Source: Amphirosellinia nigrospora (Eukaryota > Ascomycota > Sordariomycetes > Xylariales > Xylariaceae). Taken from it: a DNA stretch of 64,000 bases. How positions within the stretch are numbered: the stretch's first letter is position 1; each line of letters begins with the position of its first letter. A program made the position numbers and the translations under genes. The notes under the pieces are model-generated. The model searched no databases and was not told where the DNA came from. It saw only the letters and a program-made list of their open reading frames with translations. Below, piece by piece: positions 24,401 to 37,138 of the stretch. Where the stretch lies: contig SCHM01000002.1 of assembly GCA_004123355.1 (NCBI GenBank), positions 2,108,001 through 2,172,000 of the forward strand, in the 5' to 3' direction.

Positions 24401-26486
24401 TACAATGGCTGGTTAATTCTGCCCCGCTGTCGTCCCACTACCGGGTGTCCACCCTGGAGATCCCTTGCCTCCTTCCTATTTGCCTGCCATTCCTCGACCG
24501 GCTTCTGGCCAATGAAACGGCTTTTAAGCAGGGTAGGCAAAAATCGGTCTTGTGACTTTGGCAATGGTAACCAATCACGGCGAGTATCTTGGCATAATCG
24601 GCCCGCTACTTATCAGCTTTCTAGACATGCAGGTGATATCTTATCCTATCCCTACCTATCCTATGGTTCCCGTCATGTCAACTGCCACTCCTTATTCTTC
24701 CTTGGGGTTGGGTCTCGGAACTTTAGCCTAGGTTAGTGCCATTGTAGTTACGCTACCAAGTTTGCCTACAACTCCTAGGTTTCTTTTTTGAAGTCAAATT
24801 ATGTACATACATTGGATTTCAACATAGCCATATCTCAACACATGTGAAAATTCAAACTGAATGGTGATCATCAGAAGATTTCCATTGAGGGCGATGGGAA
24901 CACGAACTGTAGAGGGAGCCGGTGAGTGCGATACGAACTAGAACAACGCCACCCGCCCTTCTCATCCTCAAGCGACCGTTGGTAACTCCGATTCTTTCGC
25001 TGGTGCCGGTCCCGCCATGTACCTCTATCTTTTCACTATCTTGATTAGGTTGTTAGTGTCCATACACACACAAGCAATGAGCTCAGCGATACCAGGCGTA
25101 GACCTAAGTCATTATTAGCACAATCGAGATTCTAGGCTGTCTGATTGCTTGTGCTACAGATACTTACACGTGTGTGGGTATGTATACTAGCATCAGGCCT
25201 ATTTTAAGCACCACGTTTGACGGGAACAATAATTGGAAACCTCGAAGAGCAACTGTCACGTAGCGTGAGACCTGCCACCTATTGTCTTATACGACGTGTC
25301 TACAACGACAATGGACTTGCTACACTATGCTACACTAGGTACTCTACATAGCACACCGATACCGGTTGCTTGCCTTGTTCACATGCGCGCATTGGCCGCT
25401 GGTCTGGTCCGGCCTGCGCCGCATCCTCGCCGAACGACCGTTGTTACCATCTGGATATCGCCTTGATATGTTGTGGCACTAGAAAATCATTTCCTAAACT
25501 TGTGACCGCAGTACGAGGAAGTGGCTGCAGTAGACTAGCTTTCCCCGAACAACGTACGATCCCCCTCTTCGGCAGCGGCCAAGAGGAAATGGACATTTAA
25601 GGAACAAAAATGAATGTCTAAACAGGTATGTTTCTACTATCATGACATGTTAGAAAACTCATGTTTATATATTGGAGGTGTCTCAATGGTTAGGCATGTA
25701 TATAATATTATAGTCGAGTCGTGGTACCTGGGCCTTGGGGTGGACTTGTGGATGTAAGTAATGTTGTACGGTAATTAAGGTACGAATTGAACTAGACTAG
25801 GTACCTAGCGTATGGATTTTGGGCGGGCCCCGCACGCACGCACTTCCTTCCCTATTCCGTTCTAGCTAGACCGGGGCAAGTTTGGCATCAACCTGCATCT
25901 TCCTAGTCCACGGCATGGTACCCATCCACCCCATTCGCCTATCCCCATCCCTCATCCATCTAGGTTAGCAATCTACATAGGTACTACAATACAGAGCATA
26001 CGAGCATAGCACCAGCATAGTACAGGGTTACTAGCGTCCAGGCCGCGTTGGTCGCAGCGAGCTCTGGATCCCTTGGACTAACCATTACGATATATAATAA
26101 TAATAAGTCCCTGCCCACGTTTATTCATCTGGTTTTTTTCTCATCCCCTTCGACAACCGACCTCTGTTCTCCGTTCCACGGTTCGACCGCCAAATCAACC
26201 GCTACGCGGCACTTCCCTGCGCAAGGTGAGTAACTTCAATTAAGTGCGTCTGTGCATGTGCGTACCTCATGCCACATGCGCATATGCTGCGGATCTGTAT
26301 CCCATGTCTCCCATCTCTGCGATGCATCAATTCTTCATGCGACGGACCGGTCCGAGTTTTTTACTTTGAACGGCAAAACCTTACTGATGATGACAATATA
26401 GGCACAAGTCTTCTTGAATCTTTTCCGTGTTGCCGCTATAACGACCGGCCTTAGAGCGAGCACCCGTGTTGGGATATCGCCTTGAA
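21425..26486. other. Long gene-poor interval, 3' region of CDC25 and 5' region of the UNC93-like gene
   Basis: About 5 kb without a gene I can support. A 134-codon open frame at 21534-21938 directly follows CDC25 and has no coding character I recognise; it is probably 3' untranslated sequence. TAGGTA/CCTAGG words are frequent (about 23240, 23713, 25339, 25795, 25978). Nothing RIP-like is seen. Confidence 0.4.
26226..26454 (+). other. Probable 5'-leader intron of the UNC93-like gene
   Basis: A strong donor (AAG then GTGAGT) at 26226 and an acceptor (CCTTAG) at 26454 bracket 229 nt just upstream of the start codon at 26487. Leader introns are common in fungal genes. This is based on splice-site appearance only. 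Confidence 0.35.
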
Positions 26487-28132
26487 ATGGCCGACAAGGA
26501 ACCAAACGTCGTCCGGACGGGCACCGGCTCCTCCGACGCAGAACATACCCCGTACACCGAAGGCACCACGGTGCCTCGCCCCGAAGGATGGATGTATAAG
26601 GGCATAAAGCTTCCCGGCTGCAAGGAGTTTTGGTATGCCTCACCCAAGGCCCAACTGCTCATGGTGTCCTTTGTGTGCTTCCTGTGCCCCGGTCTATACA
26701 ACGCTCTCGGCGGTCTCGGTGGTGTGGTCAGCTCAACCAGACAGTCCAAGCGAACGCCTCGACTGCTACATACGCTGTTTTCGCCGTCGTGGGTTTCTTC
26801 TCCGGTTCTTTCGCCAACAAGCTCGGTATTAAGATCACTCTGTCGCTCGGTGGTATCGGCTACTCCCTCTATTCGGCCAGTTTCCTATGCTACAACCACA
26901 CCAAAAATGAGGGCTTCGTGACATTCGCTGGTGCGTTCTTGGGTCTCTGTGCTGGTTTGCTCTGGACGGCCCAGGGCGCCATCATGATGTCCTACCCCAT
27001 GGAGCAATCTAAGGGTCGATATATCAGTTCGTTCTGGATCATCTTCAATGCAGGCGGTGTCATTGGTGCCCTCATCGTGCTCGCCCAGAATATCAACAAC
27101 TCTACCGGAACTGTTACTGATGGTACTTATGCTGCCTTCATTGTTCTCATGTTCATCGGTGCTGTTCTGGCTCTGTTCCTCGTCAATGCCGACAAGGTCG
27201 TCCGTGAAGATGGCTCCAAGGTTATCATTATGAAGGAACCCACTTGGCAATCTGAATTCTACGGCCTTTGGGAGTGCATCCGCCTGTCTCCCTGGGTCGT
27301 TCTTCTCTTCCCCATGTTCTTCGCCTCCAACATTTTCTATACCTACCAGCAAAACGGTGTGAACGGATCCCATTTCAACCTGCGAGCTCGTTCATTGAAC
27401 TCCCTATTGTACTGGCTTGCCCAGATCTTGGGTGCTATAGTCTACGGAGCTGCCCTCGATTTCCCCAAGGTCCGCCGTTCTGTTCGTGCTAAGGCTGCTC
27501 TGGTCGCTCTGTTTGTCCTGACCTTTGCCATTTGGGGCGGTGGATACGCTTTTGAGAAGAATCAGCCTCCTCGATCGGTTACCTCTGACCCTGCTTACGA
27601 AAGCCAAAAGATTGATTACACTTCCCCCAACTATCTTGGCCCCGCTTTCTTGTACATCTTCTATGGCTTCTACGACGCCTGCTGGCAGACCTCTATCTAC
27701 TGGTATGTGTCTCATCCTACTGCGTAAAGGTTGCGCCGAATTGCTAACCAATCATATAGGTGGATGGGCGCTCTATCCAATTCAGGTCGTAAGACTGCCA
27801 ACATGGCTGGTTTCTACAAGGGTATTCAGTCAGCCGGTGCTGCCGTGTTCTGGGCCCTGGACGGACACAAGGTCTCGTACCGTATTCTATACGGTGTTAC
27901 CGTGAGTCGCAGTCTGTTGTTCATCCGAAGTGATTTTCTAGCTGACCATAGGAATTTTAGTTCGGTCTCTGCGCCGTTTCCATCCTCATCGCGCGCGCCA
28001 GTCATCTGGCTGAAGATTAAAGACACTACCACCCTTGAGGAGGATCTGAAGTTCAGTGACGAAACACTCGAAGAAGTTGCACCCACTGCTATACTAGACG
28101 AGAAGCGAGCAGCCCTTGAGACAACCGTCTAA
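26487..28132 (+). CDS. UNC93-like (DUF895) polytopic membrane protein, MFS fold
   Basis: The exons are 26487-27702, 27760-27901 and 27961-28132, with introns GTATGT...TAG and GTGAGT...TAG. The product is about 509 aa once two one-base breaks are allowed for. The ATG at 26487 is chosen because the frame upstream lacks another ATG. About eleven to twelve hydrophobic segments alternate with short loops; the family-typical start CFLCPGLYNALGGLG is present, and WQTSIYW-WMGALSNSG spans the second splice. The family includes UNC93 and fungal transporter-like proteins whose substrates are mostly unknown. Breaks: about 26721-26727 (one base missing in a GGTGGTGTGG run) and about 27991-28000 (one base extra in GCGCGCGC). 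After the second break the conserved APVIWLKIKDT tail resumes. Both sit in low-complexity runs, as expected of sequencing error. Confidence 0.85.
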
Positions 28133-29051
28133 TAGCGGACTATCTATGAGCTTATTAATGCTCGCATTGATTTTGTTTAAATATCATGGAGTCATAGGCA
28201 AATAGTTGTCAAACGAATAGGCTTGCTCTCGCGTAGGAGCGAGTATAGATCGTAAGATTAAGGAGATGTTTTTAAATCAATATACCACAAACTGTTTCGC
28301 AAAGATGCATAGCTATATCTTAATGAGAATAATTCACCACGAGTGAAGCTTAGATATTTTTGTTCTCGTTTTTCCTTGACGCTTATATTATTCATCACCT
28401 TAATTCCCACACTTCTGGAAGTTGTACGTCAGCAATAACATGGCAACTCGAGGTGAGAGACGTAAGGCATCTAGAAGACTCTGTCAAGTAGGCGTTTGGA
28501 TATTTTGATCTATTGATGTGCATAGTACAGCAAAGACCTTTTGTAGAACAATAGGAGATGGCTGATAGCTTACCTGGACCCCCTTGTCGCTGTGCCCACA
28601 TATTCCAGGGACGTAGAAGTACGAGATGAGTTTTTTAGCACGCCAGTTCGGCTCGCTCGCTGATTGGCGCTTGGCGGAGGAGGATTCGTGCGAAAGAAGT
28701 TAGTGACTGCGATTAGGGGACGAGGACGTAATCTCCGTTGGTATCAAAACGTGCTTCTTGTAAGCTTTAATATTCTAATCAGGATCAAGAACCATGAATA
28801 TTGATTTAAGCACACGTAAACGCTCGTCACTGCTCGCTGATCTCTCGATTACTCAGCTACTCCCAAATACGCGGTCGAAAAAAGGGACTGTTAGGTTCAA
28901 ATTTCACCCTCGATATTTTCTCCCGGACAGAGGGTAAATTAACCTAGCTGACAAGCGTTGTGCGCGTGGTCTTTGTCTTTCATACCCGAGCACCCATGGC
29001 CCATCCTCCCAGCGCTCCCTCACCTGCTCGAGGCGTTCGGAAATGGGTAGC
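28133..29051. other. Intergenic between convergent genes
   Basis: This is the 3' region of the UNC93-like gene and of the pectate lyase, which converge here. I see no gene or clear repeat. Confidence 0.4.
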
Positions 29052-30166
29052 TTAACCGGAGCAGTATCCAGAACTTGACGGGCTCACAACCACCGCACAA
29101 CCTGTATACATCTGGCACGGATGAGCAGCATCGGTACTACACGACGAACACTCAGTCAGTTATCATCATTTGGAGCACATATTGTAGGTTTCAGAAGCTT
29201 TTGGGCGCTTTTCTGCCCCCCAAAAGGAAACGCCCCCCTTAACTCTAAAAAGCGTCAAGAAGAAAATAGGTCTCAGGATTACGCACCAGACGTTCTTAAG
29301 AGTGGCAGTGTCGCCGTAGTTGGAGTTGATACCGACGACTTCTCCTCCATCGCGGGTGGTGCCCTCGACGTATACGTTGCGTTGGCATTGGGAAGAGCAC
29401 TAGTAAGAGAAGGAGGAGCGGATGTTAGCTTGATATCATGGGGCACTAAATATGCTCGTGGGGAAAGGGGAGATATACGTTTCCGCAGGACCGGTAGACC
29501 TTTCCGTAGTCCTCGGCGTAGAAGTTGATGATGTTCACGGTGCCGCAGCCGTTGTGTTGCACAATCTTGTCCTCCGCGTGGTAGGCGCCGCCTCCGATGA
29601 TCCAGCTCTCCTGGCCCTTGCTGTCTCCTTTCTAGGGGAATGGCCGGGAAGGTTAGCCCAACTTATTCTTCTTAACATGATAATAGGGATGGGGAAGAAT
29701 GTATCGGCTTGGTTCCAGCCCTCTGGTATAGGAATGCTTACAATCGTAATAGCGTCCTCGCACACGTCCTCGAACCAGACAAATTGAAGAGTGCAAGGTC
29801 CAAGACAGTGGACGCCCTCTTTCTGGTTCTTGCCGATGATCACGTTTAGGAGCGTAGCACCGGCCTCGAGGATGAAGACAGCGTCCGCATCGCCTTTACC
29901 ATAAGCGTTAGCTGAGAACTACTCTTGCCCATATTCGGTGAAATAGTAGTGAGCTGTGACTAACCTCCCTCGCCGCTAGTACAGGCGCCGGAGCCTCGAT
30001 CATATTTGACCCAGCCTGCGTCGAAGGTCTGCCCGGCCTTAATTGTCATGGGTGACGAGAGGGACTTGGTTCCCGTGGGAGTCGGGACGCCGCCTTCGTA
30101 GCCTAAGCAGGCCAGGGCTGCCGGGATGGCAGATGCCAGAGCCAGAAGCTTGCTGGGGGAGAACAT
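29052..30166 (-). CDS. Secreted pectate lyase, polysaccharide lyase family 3
   Basis: Cleaves de-esterified polygalacturonate of plant cell walls by beta-elimination, outside the cell. There are five exons on the reverse strand: 30166-29965, 29893-29742, 29631-29479, 29399-29287 and 29136-29052. All introns are GT-AG and all phases close, giving an intact 234-aa protein, the normal PL3 size. A signal peptide (about residues 1-19, ending [10 protein letters not shown]) is followed by the conserved single-domain beta-helix: [60 protein letters not shown], the [14 protein letters not shown] region and [10 protein letters not shown]. Cysteines typical of the family are present. The gene implies capacity to attack plant pectin (plant-associated or saprotrophic life), but it is one gene only. 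The frame is undamaged, unlike several neighbours. Confidence 0.92.
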
Positions 30167-32743
30167 TGCTAGTGATCCAAGTCAAAGGCACGTGAAGAAG
30201 AACATGGGCTGGTAACACTGTGACGAGCTTCTTACATAGGTAGATGTCGTGGCGATCCCCATTCCATTTATATGAATGCTCACCAGGCATCTAGGTCCTT
30301 GCCAGTGCGTTACGAGGCAAAGACACGGACTGGGCGTATTCCTCATTTGTGGAACAAATCTCAACATAACTTTCCGCTTTGTTTTTGGCAAGGCGATTCA
30401 TGTCACCCTTCTAGATAGCTCGTAGGTATCCTTCTAAACATGGGATTGAATGTCCGTCCACCTATGGTAGAACGCGGGCTTGCTATGGATTGCACTGGAG
30501 CTCTATTGAACACCTTCCGTATCAAGTTGGCTGCTGGGCACTGGTTGGCTATCTACTCCTTTCACTCAAATATGCCTTCGATGCCCTGTCCCCATGACGG
30601 ACTTCAGGCGATGGTTATCAATTTCCGTTCTACTACATGACCAAAAGACACGGTAACCAACAATACTGCGCATGACTCCGGTCATTGGATTGGGCCGCTT
30701 CTTTCTCTGCGTTACGGTGGGAGAGGTCATAGGTATGCTCCCAGATTTTATTCCGTCTTGGAGGCTCTTGGCTATCTTGGCTTTGCCTTATTCTCACTTT
30801 CATATACACGCCTAACCCCATCTCATTGGACCACGAGTTCTTGGATAGTTCCCTGTCATGTCATTGGTGCGAAAAAAAGGTGCTGGTAAACGTCAAGCCT
30901 TTTATGTGACTGCGAGACACTCACTGAACTATCAACAATCGCCGTGGGCGACGATCATCATTGTTGCGCAACGAAACTTAAGATGATTTCTATCACGTAG
31001 CTTTTTATACATGTATAAGTTGTTAGGCTTGATTTGAATTACTTTCAGAATTTTGTCCTATGGACTACTAAAGATGATGTGCATAGATGCAGCATCATAG
31101 CATTAGAGGTCCAGTTTCCATTAGATATTCACCCAACAAGCTAGAGCCGTACGGAGATACTCATACAGAATAAGAATAAAGATAACAAACGGGATGGATC
31201 ATGTATTATTTTGCCGGATATACTACAATAGCCAAATGGCCTTGTAATTATAAGAGTATCTAGTAAATGAGTGGTAGATCTTGGGAATGGAAGTTTTACC
31301 ACAACCAAGTATAAACAATAGGGGAACCATAAATAAACTACTGAACTTCTCCGAGGTCCAAGTTGATAGCGAGGGAATAGGGGTATAAAATATGCACACG
31401 GACATCATCACCCATTAGCTCGATAATACCATTTTCCCTGTCATACATTTTACTTCTCGTAGAAGGATCTAGAATGGGCATTTGCAGTAATACAACCCGC
31501 GTGCGACAACTGGTATCAGTCTCCCAAAGTCTGTTTATATAACCTCTTGAAGTTCTCATTACGTGTGACAAGTGCTTATGCTCAAGTGCTTGTAATTTGG
31601 AGTTCAATTCCAGCTAATAATCTCTTTTGGGTCTCTAGAGGCTCTGGTTTCCTATCTTGACTTCAATGTAACCTCGCCTATGCCCTCAATGCATAGACGA
31701 ATTCCTAGGACTTCTGCCTCCTTCCGGGACTTTCCAGGAGTCTCCAGGAGTCTGTGTGGCTCCTGTGGCTAAACCCTGTGGCTGGTCCGTGTGACAATAC
31801 GTAATAAGATTTTAGCTATTTACGTTAGTCATGTGCGGCATACGTAAGTAATAGAGTAGTCCGGTTTTGTAGGTTCGATCTGAATCTTGAGCTGCACTCT
31901 ACAAATAGCATGAATTATAGTACTTCGCTCGAACGGAGCTTGATGAAATCAACGCCTTAAGTTACTTTGAGGCCCGTTCTTTCTGAAAGTATCCGTTTTG
32001 TATTTATAGGTTCTGATGCGCAAATACGGTTATTTCCTTCCTTTGAGAGATGGTTTGCCGTAGTGAGAGAGCCTATCTGGAGAACTAGCGAAGCCCATCA
32101 GCGACCGAGTGAGCTTGATGCTATAACCTAATAGGGAGAGCCCATAGAGTTTCAAGAATATTTTGTACCTTGTTATTTATAAGGTTTTCAGGGGCAATGG
32201 TTAGGGTGGCCTAGAAGTCTCATTGAATTTTCAATGGCAACCACCGTCAAAAATAGTCGGTTAAGTTAATATGACGAAGTTCATTTTTTGTTTAACCTGG
32301 AGACAGTGAAGTCTAATTACCCGGTAGTGATTCTGAGAAATTTGGGGTATTAAACCCTCTACGTCGTCGGATTTTCACCCATACTAGAACTTTACGCTTT
32401 CAACTCCCACGCACTATTCTTCGCAAGAATTCAACTCTTCCCACGCGTCAGGGAACAGAACTGCAGCACCATATCATCATATTATCAAAGCGAGTACGGA
32501 GGCTATCGTAATACGTTCAACGCCAGCCGGATATTCTGTACAAGTCTAGCTTGGGATATTACCAGGAGACAGCCGTCAAAGGATTCGAATGATTATCAGG
32601 GGTAGCTCATAGATCCCATCCAAGACAGATCCTTTAATCGAGATTCAGCGAACGCCCTAACCCGCCTTTCGGAACACGCCGCCTAGAATACCGAGACTTA
32701 AATACCGAATACATAGCAACTTACGAAGCCTGTATAGTTTGAG
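30167..32743. other. Gene-poor interval upstream of the pectate lyase
   Basis: The first several hundred bases left of 30300 should include the pectate lyase promoter; no specific regulator site can be named. Short open frames at 30440-30640 and 31338-31607 lack family features. A short imperfect tandem CCAGGAGTCT lies near 31735-31755. Nothing else was seen. Confidence 0.4.
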
Positions 32744-33356
32744 ATGGCAATTCAAATATCAAATCCCGCTCAGCGAAGGCGGGACGACTTTCACATGCCA
32801 CATGAGTTGATTTTGGCCATATTCGAACAATTTGACGGCCGTGACTGGCCCAAATTGTGGTTTAATATACGAAGGGTTTGCCGGATGTGGAAGGGTCGAG
32901 ATTGAGAAACTATTTGTGCGGCGGTATCTACGAAAAATTAGTCTCAGGGCCTTACCGACGTTTGATGTTCCTATAATATATGAAGTGCAGGAAATCCCCG
33001 GCGAACAAGCTCTTGCCGAACTTAAGCCCAAGCGTTGGGTTTTTCGCTCGGACTTCCTCCTCAACAAAGCGGTACTACAGACTGACCTTGTTTTGCTTGG
33101 GGGCATCGCGCCAGACCTTGGGATATTTGACTGCATGAGGCTAAAAGCGTTAGTGGACTTACGGATTGACACTGAGGCCGGGAGGATCTCAATCCAATGG
33201 CTACCGATGGTCAATGAACTGTTTGGGAGAATCTGTTCCCGAAAAGACAGCCTCTTTGGATGGGTTTTGAGGCGTCACCAAACAAAGCAGTACTATTCCC
33301 TAGTACCACGAGGGGTAGAGCATTGGCAAGTCGAGCACTTGGCTATCTGCAATTGA
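32744..33356 (+). CDS. F-box-like protein, frame-broken
   Basis: The ATG at 32744 begins a frame whose residues 17-50 look like a degenerate F-box (MPHELILAIFEQF ... LWFNIRRVCRMWK). This is a form typical of fungal F-box proteins that recruit substrates to SCF ubiquitin ligases. At about 32889-32896 the frame must skip one base in a GGG run, after which the protein continues (EIEKLFVRRYLRKISLRALPTF) to a stop at 33354-33356. The 3' part is uncertain: from about 33260 a different frame is also open with helix-like content to about 33450, so a second break near the end is possible. It could be a pseudogene; the repeat of the one-base pattern seen elsewhere favours sequence error. Confidence 0.5.
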
Positions 33357-33641
33357 TTATAGCAAAGCAACGTCTGTTGATATATCTCTGGCGATTGTGG
33401 ACCCTCGAGCAACAACAAATGTCTATTGCCTACCATATACTGGGTTCATGACACGCTATTTCAACGAGAGGGGACAAACTAGACTTGAGATATATTTAGA
33501 AGTAGTTTCTATCCATGAGTGATATACCTTCTAGTGCAATAACTAATGCTCACCAAATTCCGTTAGTATCAACATGTTTTCTATTCGTACCCTAAATAAT
33601 CGTAGAAGTATGCGTCTGGTTGATTAAAATGTAGAAATGGA

Positions 33642-35441
33642 CTACCTCGCACCACCTTGCCCAGAATACCGGAAATAGCTAGGCTCCGGTGATGAAGGCA
33701 TCTCGTGGAGCTCTTCATTCGGTCCCATATGCGAACCCGTATTTCTCGTCGCGCTGCTTGTCTCCTGTGCTCCCCAAAACTGGTCTTCGAATCCCACCAT
33801 TTCCGAGGGTGTTGAGGGAGAAGCGTGGCGGCTGGTTGAGCTGAAGTCGTGGGATTGTTGGTAACCTGGCGTATTAGGCGTTGTGATAGGCTGGCGCATC
33901 TTCTCCATAGAATTGGCTAGAGCTGCTGCTCTCTCCGTGTAAAATACCTCGCGGCTGTCGAGGTGGGAATATCGAATAGGGGGCGGTGGCGGCGGCGTCC
34001 AATCCGCCACCGTGCTCGGTGCCATTGGTTGTTGGTTATTATCACCCGCAGTGGAAGCCGTGCGGCGACGCTTTCCCAGTACGAAGAAGACTAGAGCACC
34101 CAGTAATGCTAAGCTGGCCGCGCCGGCACCTGCTCCGATACCAGCCTTCGCTCCAGTGCTAAGATCGCCCTGTCTGCTTCGGCTATCGGAAGAAGTGCTG
34201 GGATTAGTCGAGCTATCGCTTCTAGTTGTAGAAGCACCCGAGACTATCTGAAGACCACTCGCATCTCCGCCATCGGCGATGCTGGCCATGGTAGCAACTC
34301 CGCCGTCTCCTGAGTTGGTGACGCCTACTACAAACGTAGTTGGGACCACTATTACATCGTAAGAAGTGCTCGTAGTGTCTAGCTCTGTTGATGTAGCAAC
34401 TTCAGTTGAGGTCACAACTACTGTTGACTCGACAGTCGTAGTGCTTTCTGCATCTTGGAATAGTGTAGATGTGATGGTATAAACTCAGTCGACATGGAAT
34501 CCACTTCGGAGAATACGGTGCTTGTTTCGAAGATATCACTGCTCTCCATATCCCAAACGAAGACGAAATCATATATGTACGAGGTCACGTCCCTCTTCGG
34601 TAACAACCCGATGTTTTCAAGGCCGACGCGAAACCTTCCAAGGTCACTAGTCGTTATAGGGGTGGGGGGTGAATGGCGATTTCTCCTTTCCATTGAATGC
34701 TCGGTTCTCTTGCGACTCTCTGTTACTAGTCGCCTAGCGATCTCCATCGAAGTTATATAGCTCGTTGAAGTGACATAGTTCGTGATAGTTGCAACGTCGA
34801 TGCTTTCGCTCGTGACCGTGCTTGTCACGAACTCGGTTGTAACGTCAAAATTTATATATACGGTGGTGTCGAAGACAGTGGAGGTGCTGTAAATGAATGA
34901 TGTGTAAGTGGTAGTGGTTGCAACACTCTCAATTAAGAAGTCCCTGTGTATTCGTCAGCAGGCAATCATTTTGCTCCCGAGTTGATGGTACTTACGGATC
35001 ACCGACACAGCCGTCAGGGGTACACTGGGTCCCATTTGCACAGCAGCCAGTAGGCGAGGAGTCGCAGCAAAAGCTGGTATCTTGATAACAACAAGATGAT
35101 GAAGAACAACAGGAGAATCCGAACGAACAATAAGTATCCTCATCACAGCAGACTCCGAAGTTTTCGGCACATGAGCCACCTCCACAGCAGCTGCCACAGT
35201 AGTCGCACTGATATTCTGAACAATCTACTTCACCGTTGTCGCATTCATCTCTAGCGAAGAGCGCCTTACCTAATGTCCGCAGTGCAGAAGTGCCGTTTGT
35301 TGTTGCCAATTCTGCTCTTAGGTGCTTGTCGTAGCCGCCAGTGATCGTATCGAGAGCTTGTGCTTTGCGCTCCCAATGATGGCTGCTGTCAAATAAGAAA
35401 CCTGCAGATCCCCCAAAGAGGACTGGTAATAAATACTTCAT
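33642..35441 (-). CDS. Cys-rich, Ser/Thr-rich single-pass surface protein
   Basis: There are two exons, 35441-34996 and 34943-33642, with a 52-nt intron, coding for about 582 aa allowing for one missing base at about 34475-34485. A hydrophobic start (MKYLLPVLFGG) suggests a signal peptide. Residues about 68-148 are very Cys-rich, with repeated CC pairs, so a disulfide-knotted extracellular module. A Ser/Thr-rich stalk follows. Near the C-terminus a Gly/Ala-rich membrane helix (AGIGAGAGAASLALLGALVFFVLG) is followed by a KRRR stop-transfer and a cytosolic tail of about 140 residues rich in Pro and Ser. The layout is that of fungal wall or plasma-membrane sensor-like proteins, but the Cys-rich head is not a family I can name. 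Function is not deducible. Confidence 0.7.
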
Positions 35442-37138
35442 TGCGGGTTATATAGAATGGCAAAGTGAGCTTGGGCTGTGATTTCTAGGGTAAGACTACC
35501 AAGTTCAGTGTTCGTCACAATACGGACAACTAAGCCAAAAACACATAGGTATGGTTGGCATTTGAACGGTGAGTCTGGCAGAGCAACTTCTGAATATGTA
35601 TTTTCGCTTGAGGGCGAGTTCTCAGTGTGGTAACACAGACCGCCTGCCTCAAGATTGGCTTGGCCTATCCCTAATATGTTTTGCCTCTTCGATGGCGCAC
35701 AGCCACGTCGGTTGCTAAGTATGAGACTTGAAGATCATGACAGTGTTCGCAGTACGAACGCAGTACGAACGTACTATCGGACCCGAGGAGATGGGGAAAT
35801 TGCCAGCCACGGTGGACTAGAAATATCAGCTGAATGATCAACCCTGGTAGAATCGGCCAACCACATATAAAGTGGCGCTATTGTGGCCTTTTGCACACTG
35901 AAGATCTTTCTAATCCGACAGCGGCATCGATGCCAAGTATGAACGATTTCTTTTTTTTTTTGATGCTTTTATACGAATAGTCACACAACTTGTTGTTATT
36001 GCAGTACCCGTCCTATGTACGAGGATATATACTGTTATATAACATAGTTGTATGATAATGAGTTTTTCTTGGGGCTTATCGAATATTCAGCTAGATGTTC
36101 TCCAACGGGCTATATTCTAGGCGACGGTTCAGCCGCTTGGCGGAGAGTTTTCTCGAAGCCCCAGCCTTGCTATAAATAGCAAGAGGTAAATAAAACAGTA
36201 TCGCAGTTCGGCTGCTGGCGTATGGTTTATTTGATACTGAGTTTTCCCTGAGGAAAAAAAATCACATAATTGAATAAAAGCCTTAGGTGTGTGATATGAG
36301 TGGCAGAAGGGAGTGCAGTTAGTAACAAGCTAATCAGGTAGGCAATAAGTGAGATACGATGGCCACGCATGACAGATTGAGTAAGAAAAAGAAAAGAAAA
36401 ACATAATATCGTATAATCAGCGGCGTTTGCACACAGATATGACAGGTGATTTCAGACTTCAAACTCATAGGTCTATGCATGAGCAATACTCTCGGAATTT
36501 ATTAGCCTTCACGTCTTATAGCATTGGTTTAGCCCCAGACTAAAGCTAAAGTTACTGGTATAGAGTTATAATAATGTATTATGTGAGTGCGTCTTTGTCA
36601 CTTGTGATAACTCGAAATCAAATTAAAGCTCATCAATGCAATCTACATTTTACTGTTCTGCTATTGCATATTGCACTGATCCCTTGAATGGGTTATTTTA
36701 ATTGTCACGATGCCGTCCATCTGACTCCCCTGAAATAAAGAAGGCGTCGGCATACAGCTAGAGATAGGAAACTGACCTGCAGCGGAAGGGATTTTAAACC
36801 TTTCGCGTAACAACAAGTATCATACTATACCCATATACGGAGATCCTGACACTAGCATTAGTTTAGTTTAGGTTGCCAAAGAATTGCGGGGAGAACGGGG
36901 TCTTAACTCCGCCACCACGGAGCCGTTGTTGCCGCCGGACTGCAGATTCAACTCCACATGGATGAACAAGTAATCTACATGACTCAGCATGAGATACAAG
37001 GTCATATTGTTAATGCTTTGCCCTTGATGAGGCTCAGAGTCTATCCATTATTACAAGCTTCTTGGTCCTCTCTGACCTCGCACCACTTATCAACACATTT
37101 TCGAAGAACTGTCCAGGGATAATACATCATCACCCAGC
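35442..37138. other. Intergenic between divergent genes
   Basis: This holds upstream sequence for the surface protein (left) and the Rossmann protein (right). A poly-T run lies near 35949-35960. No gene, RNA or repeat family is recognised. Confidence 0.4.
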
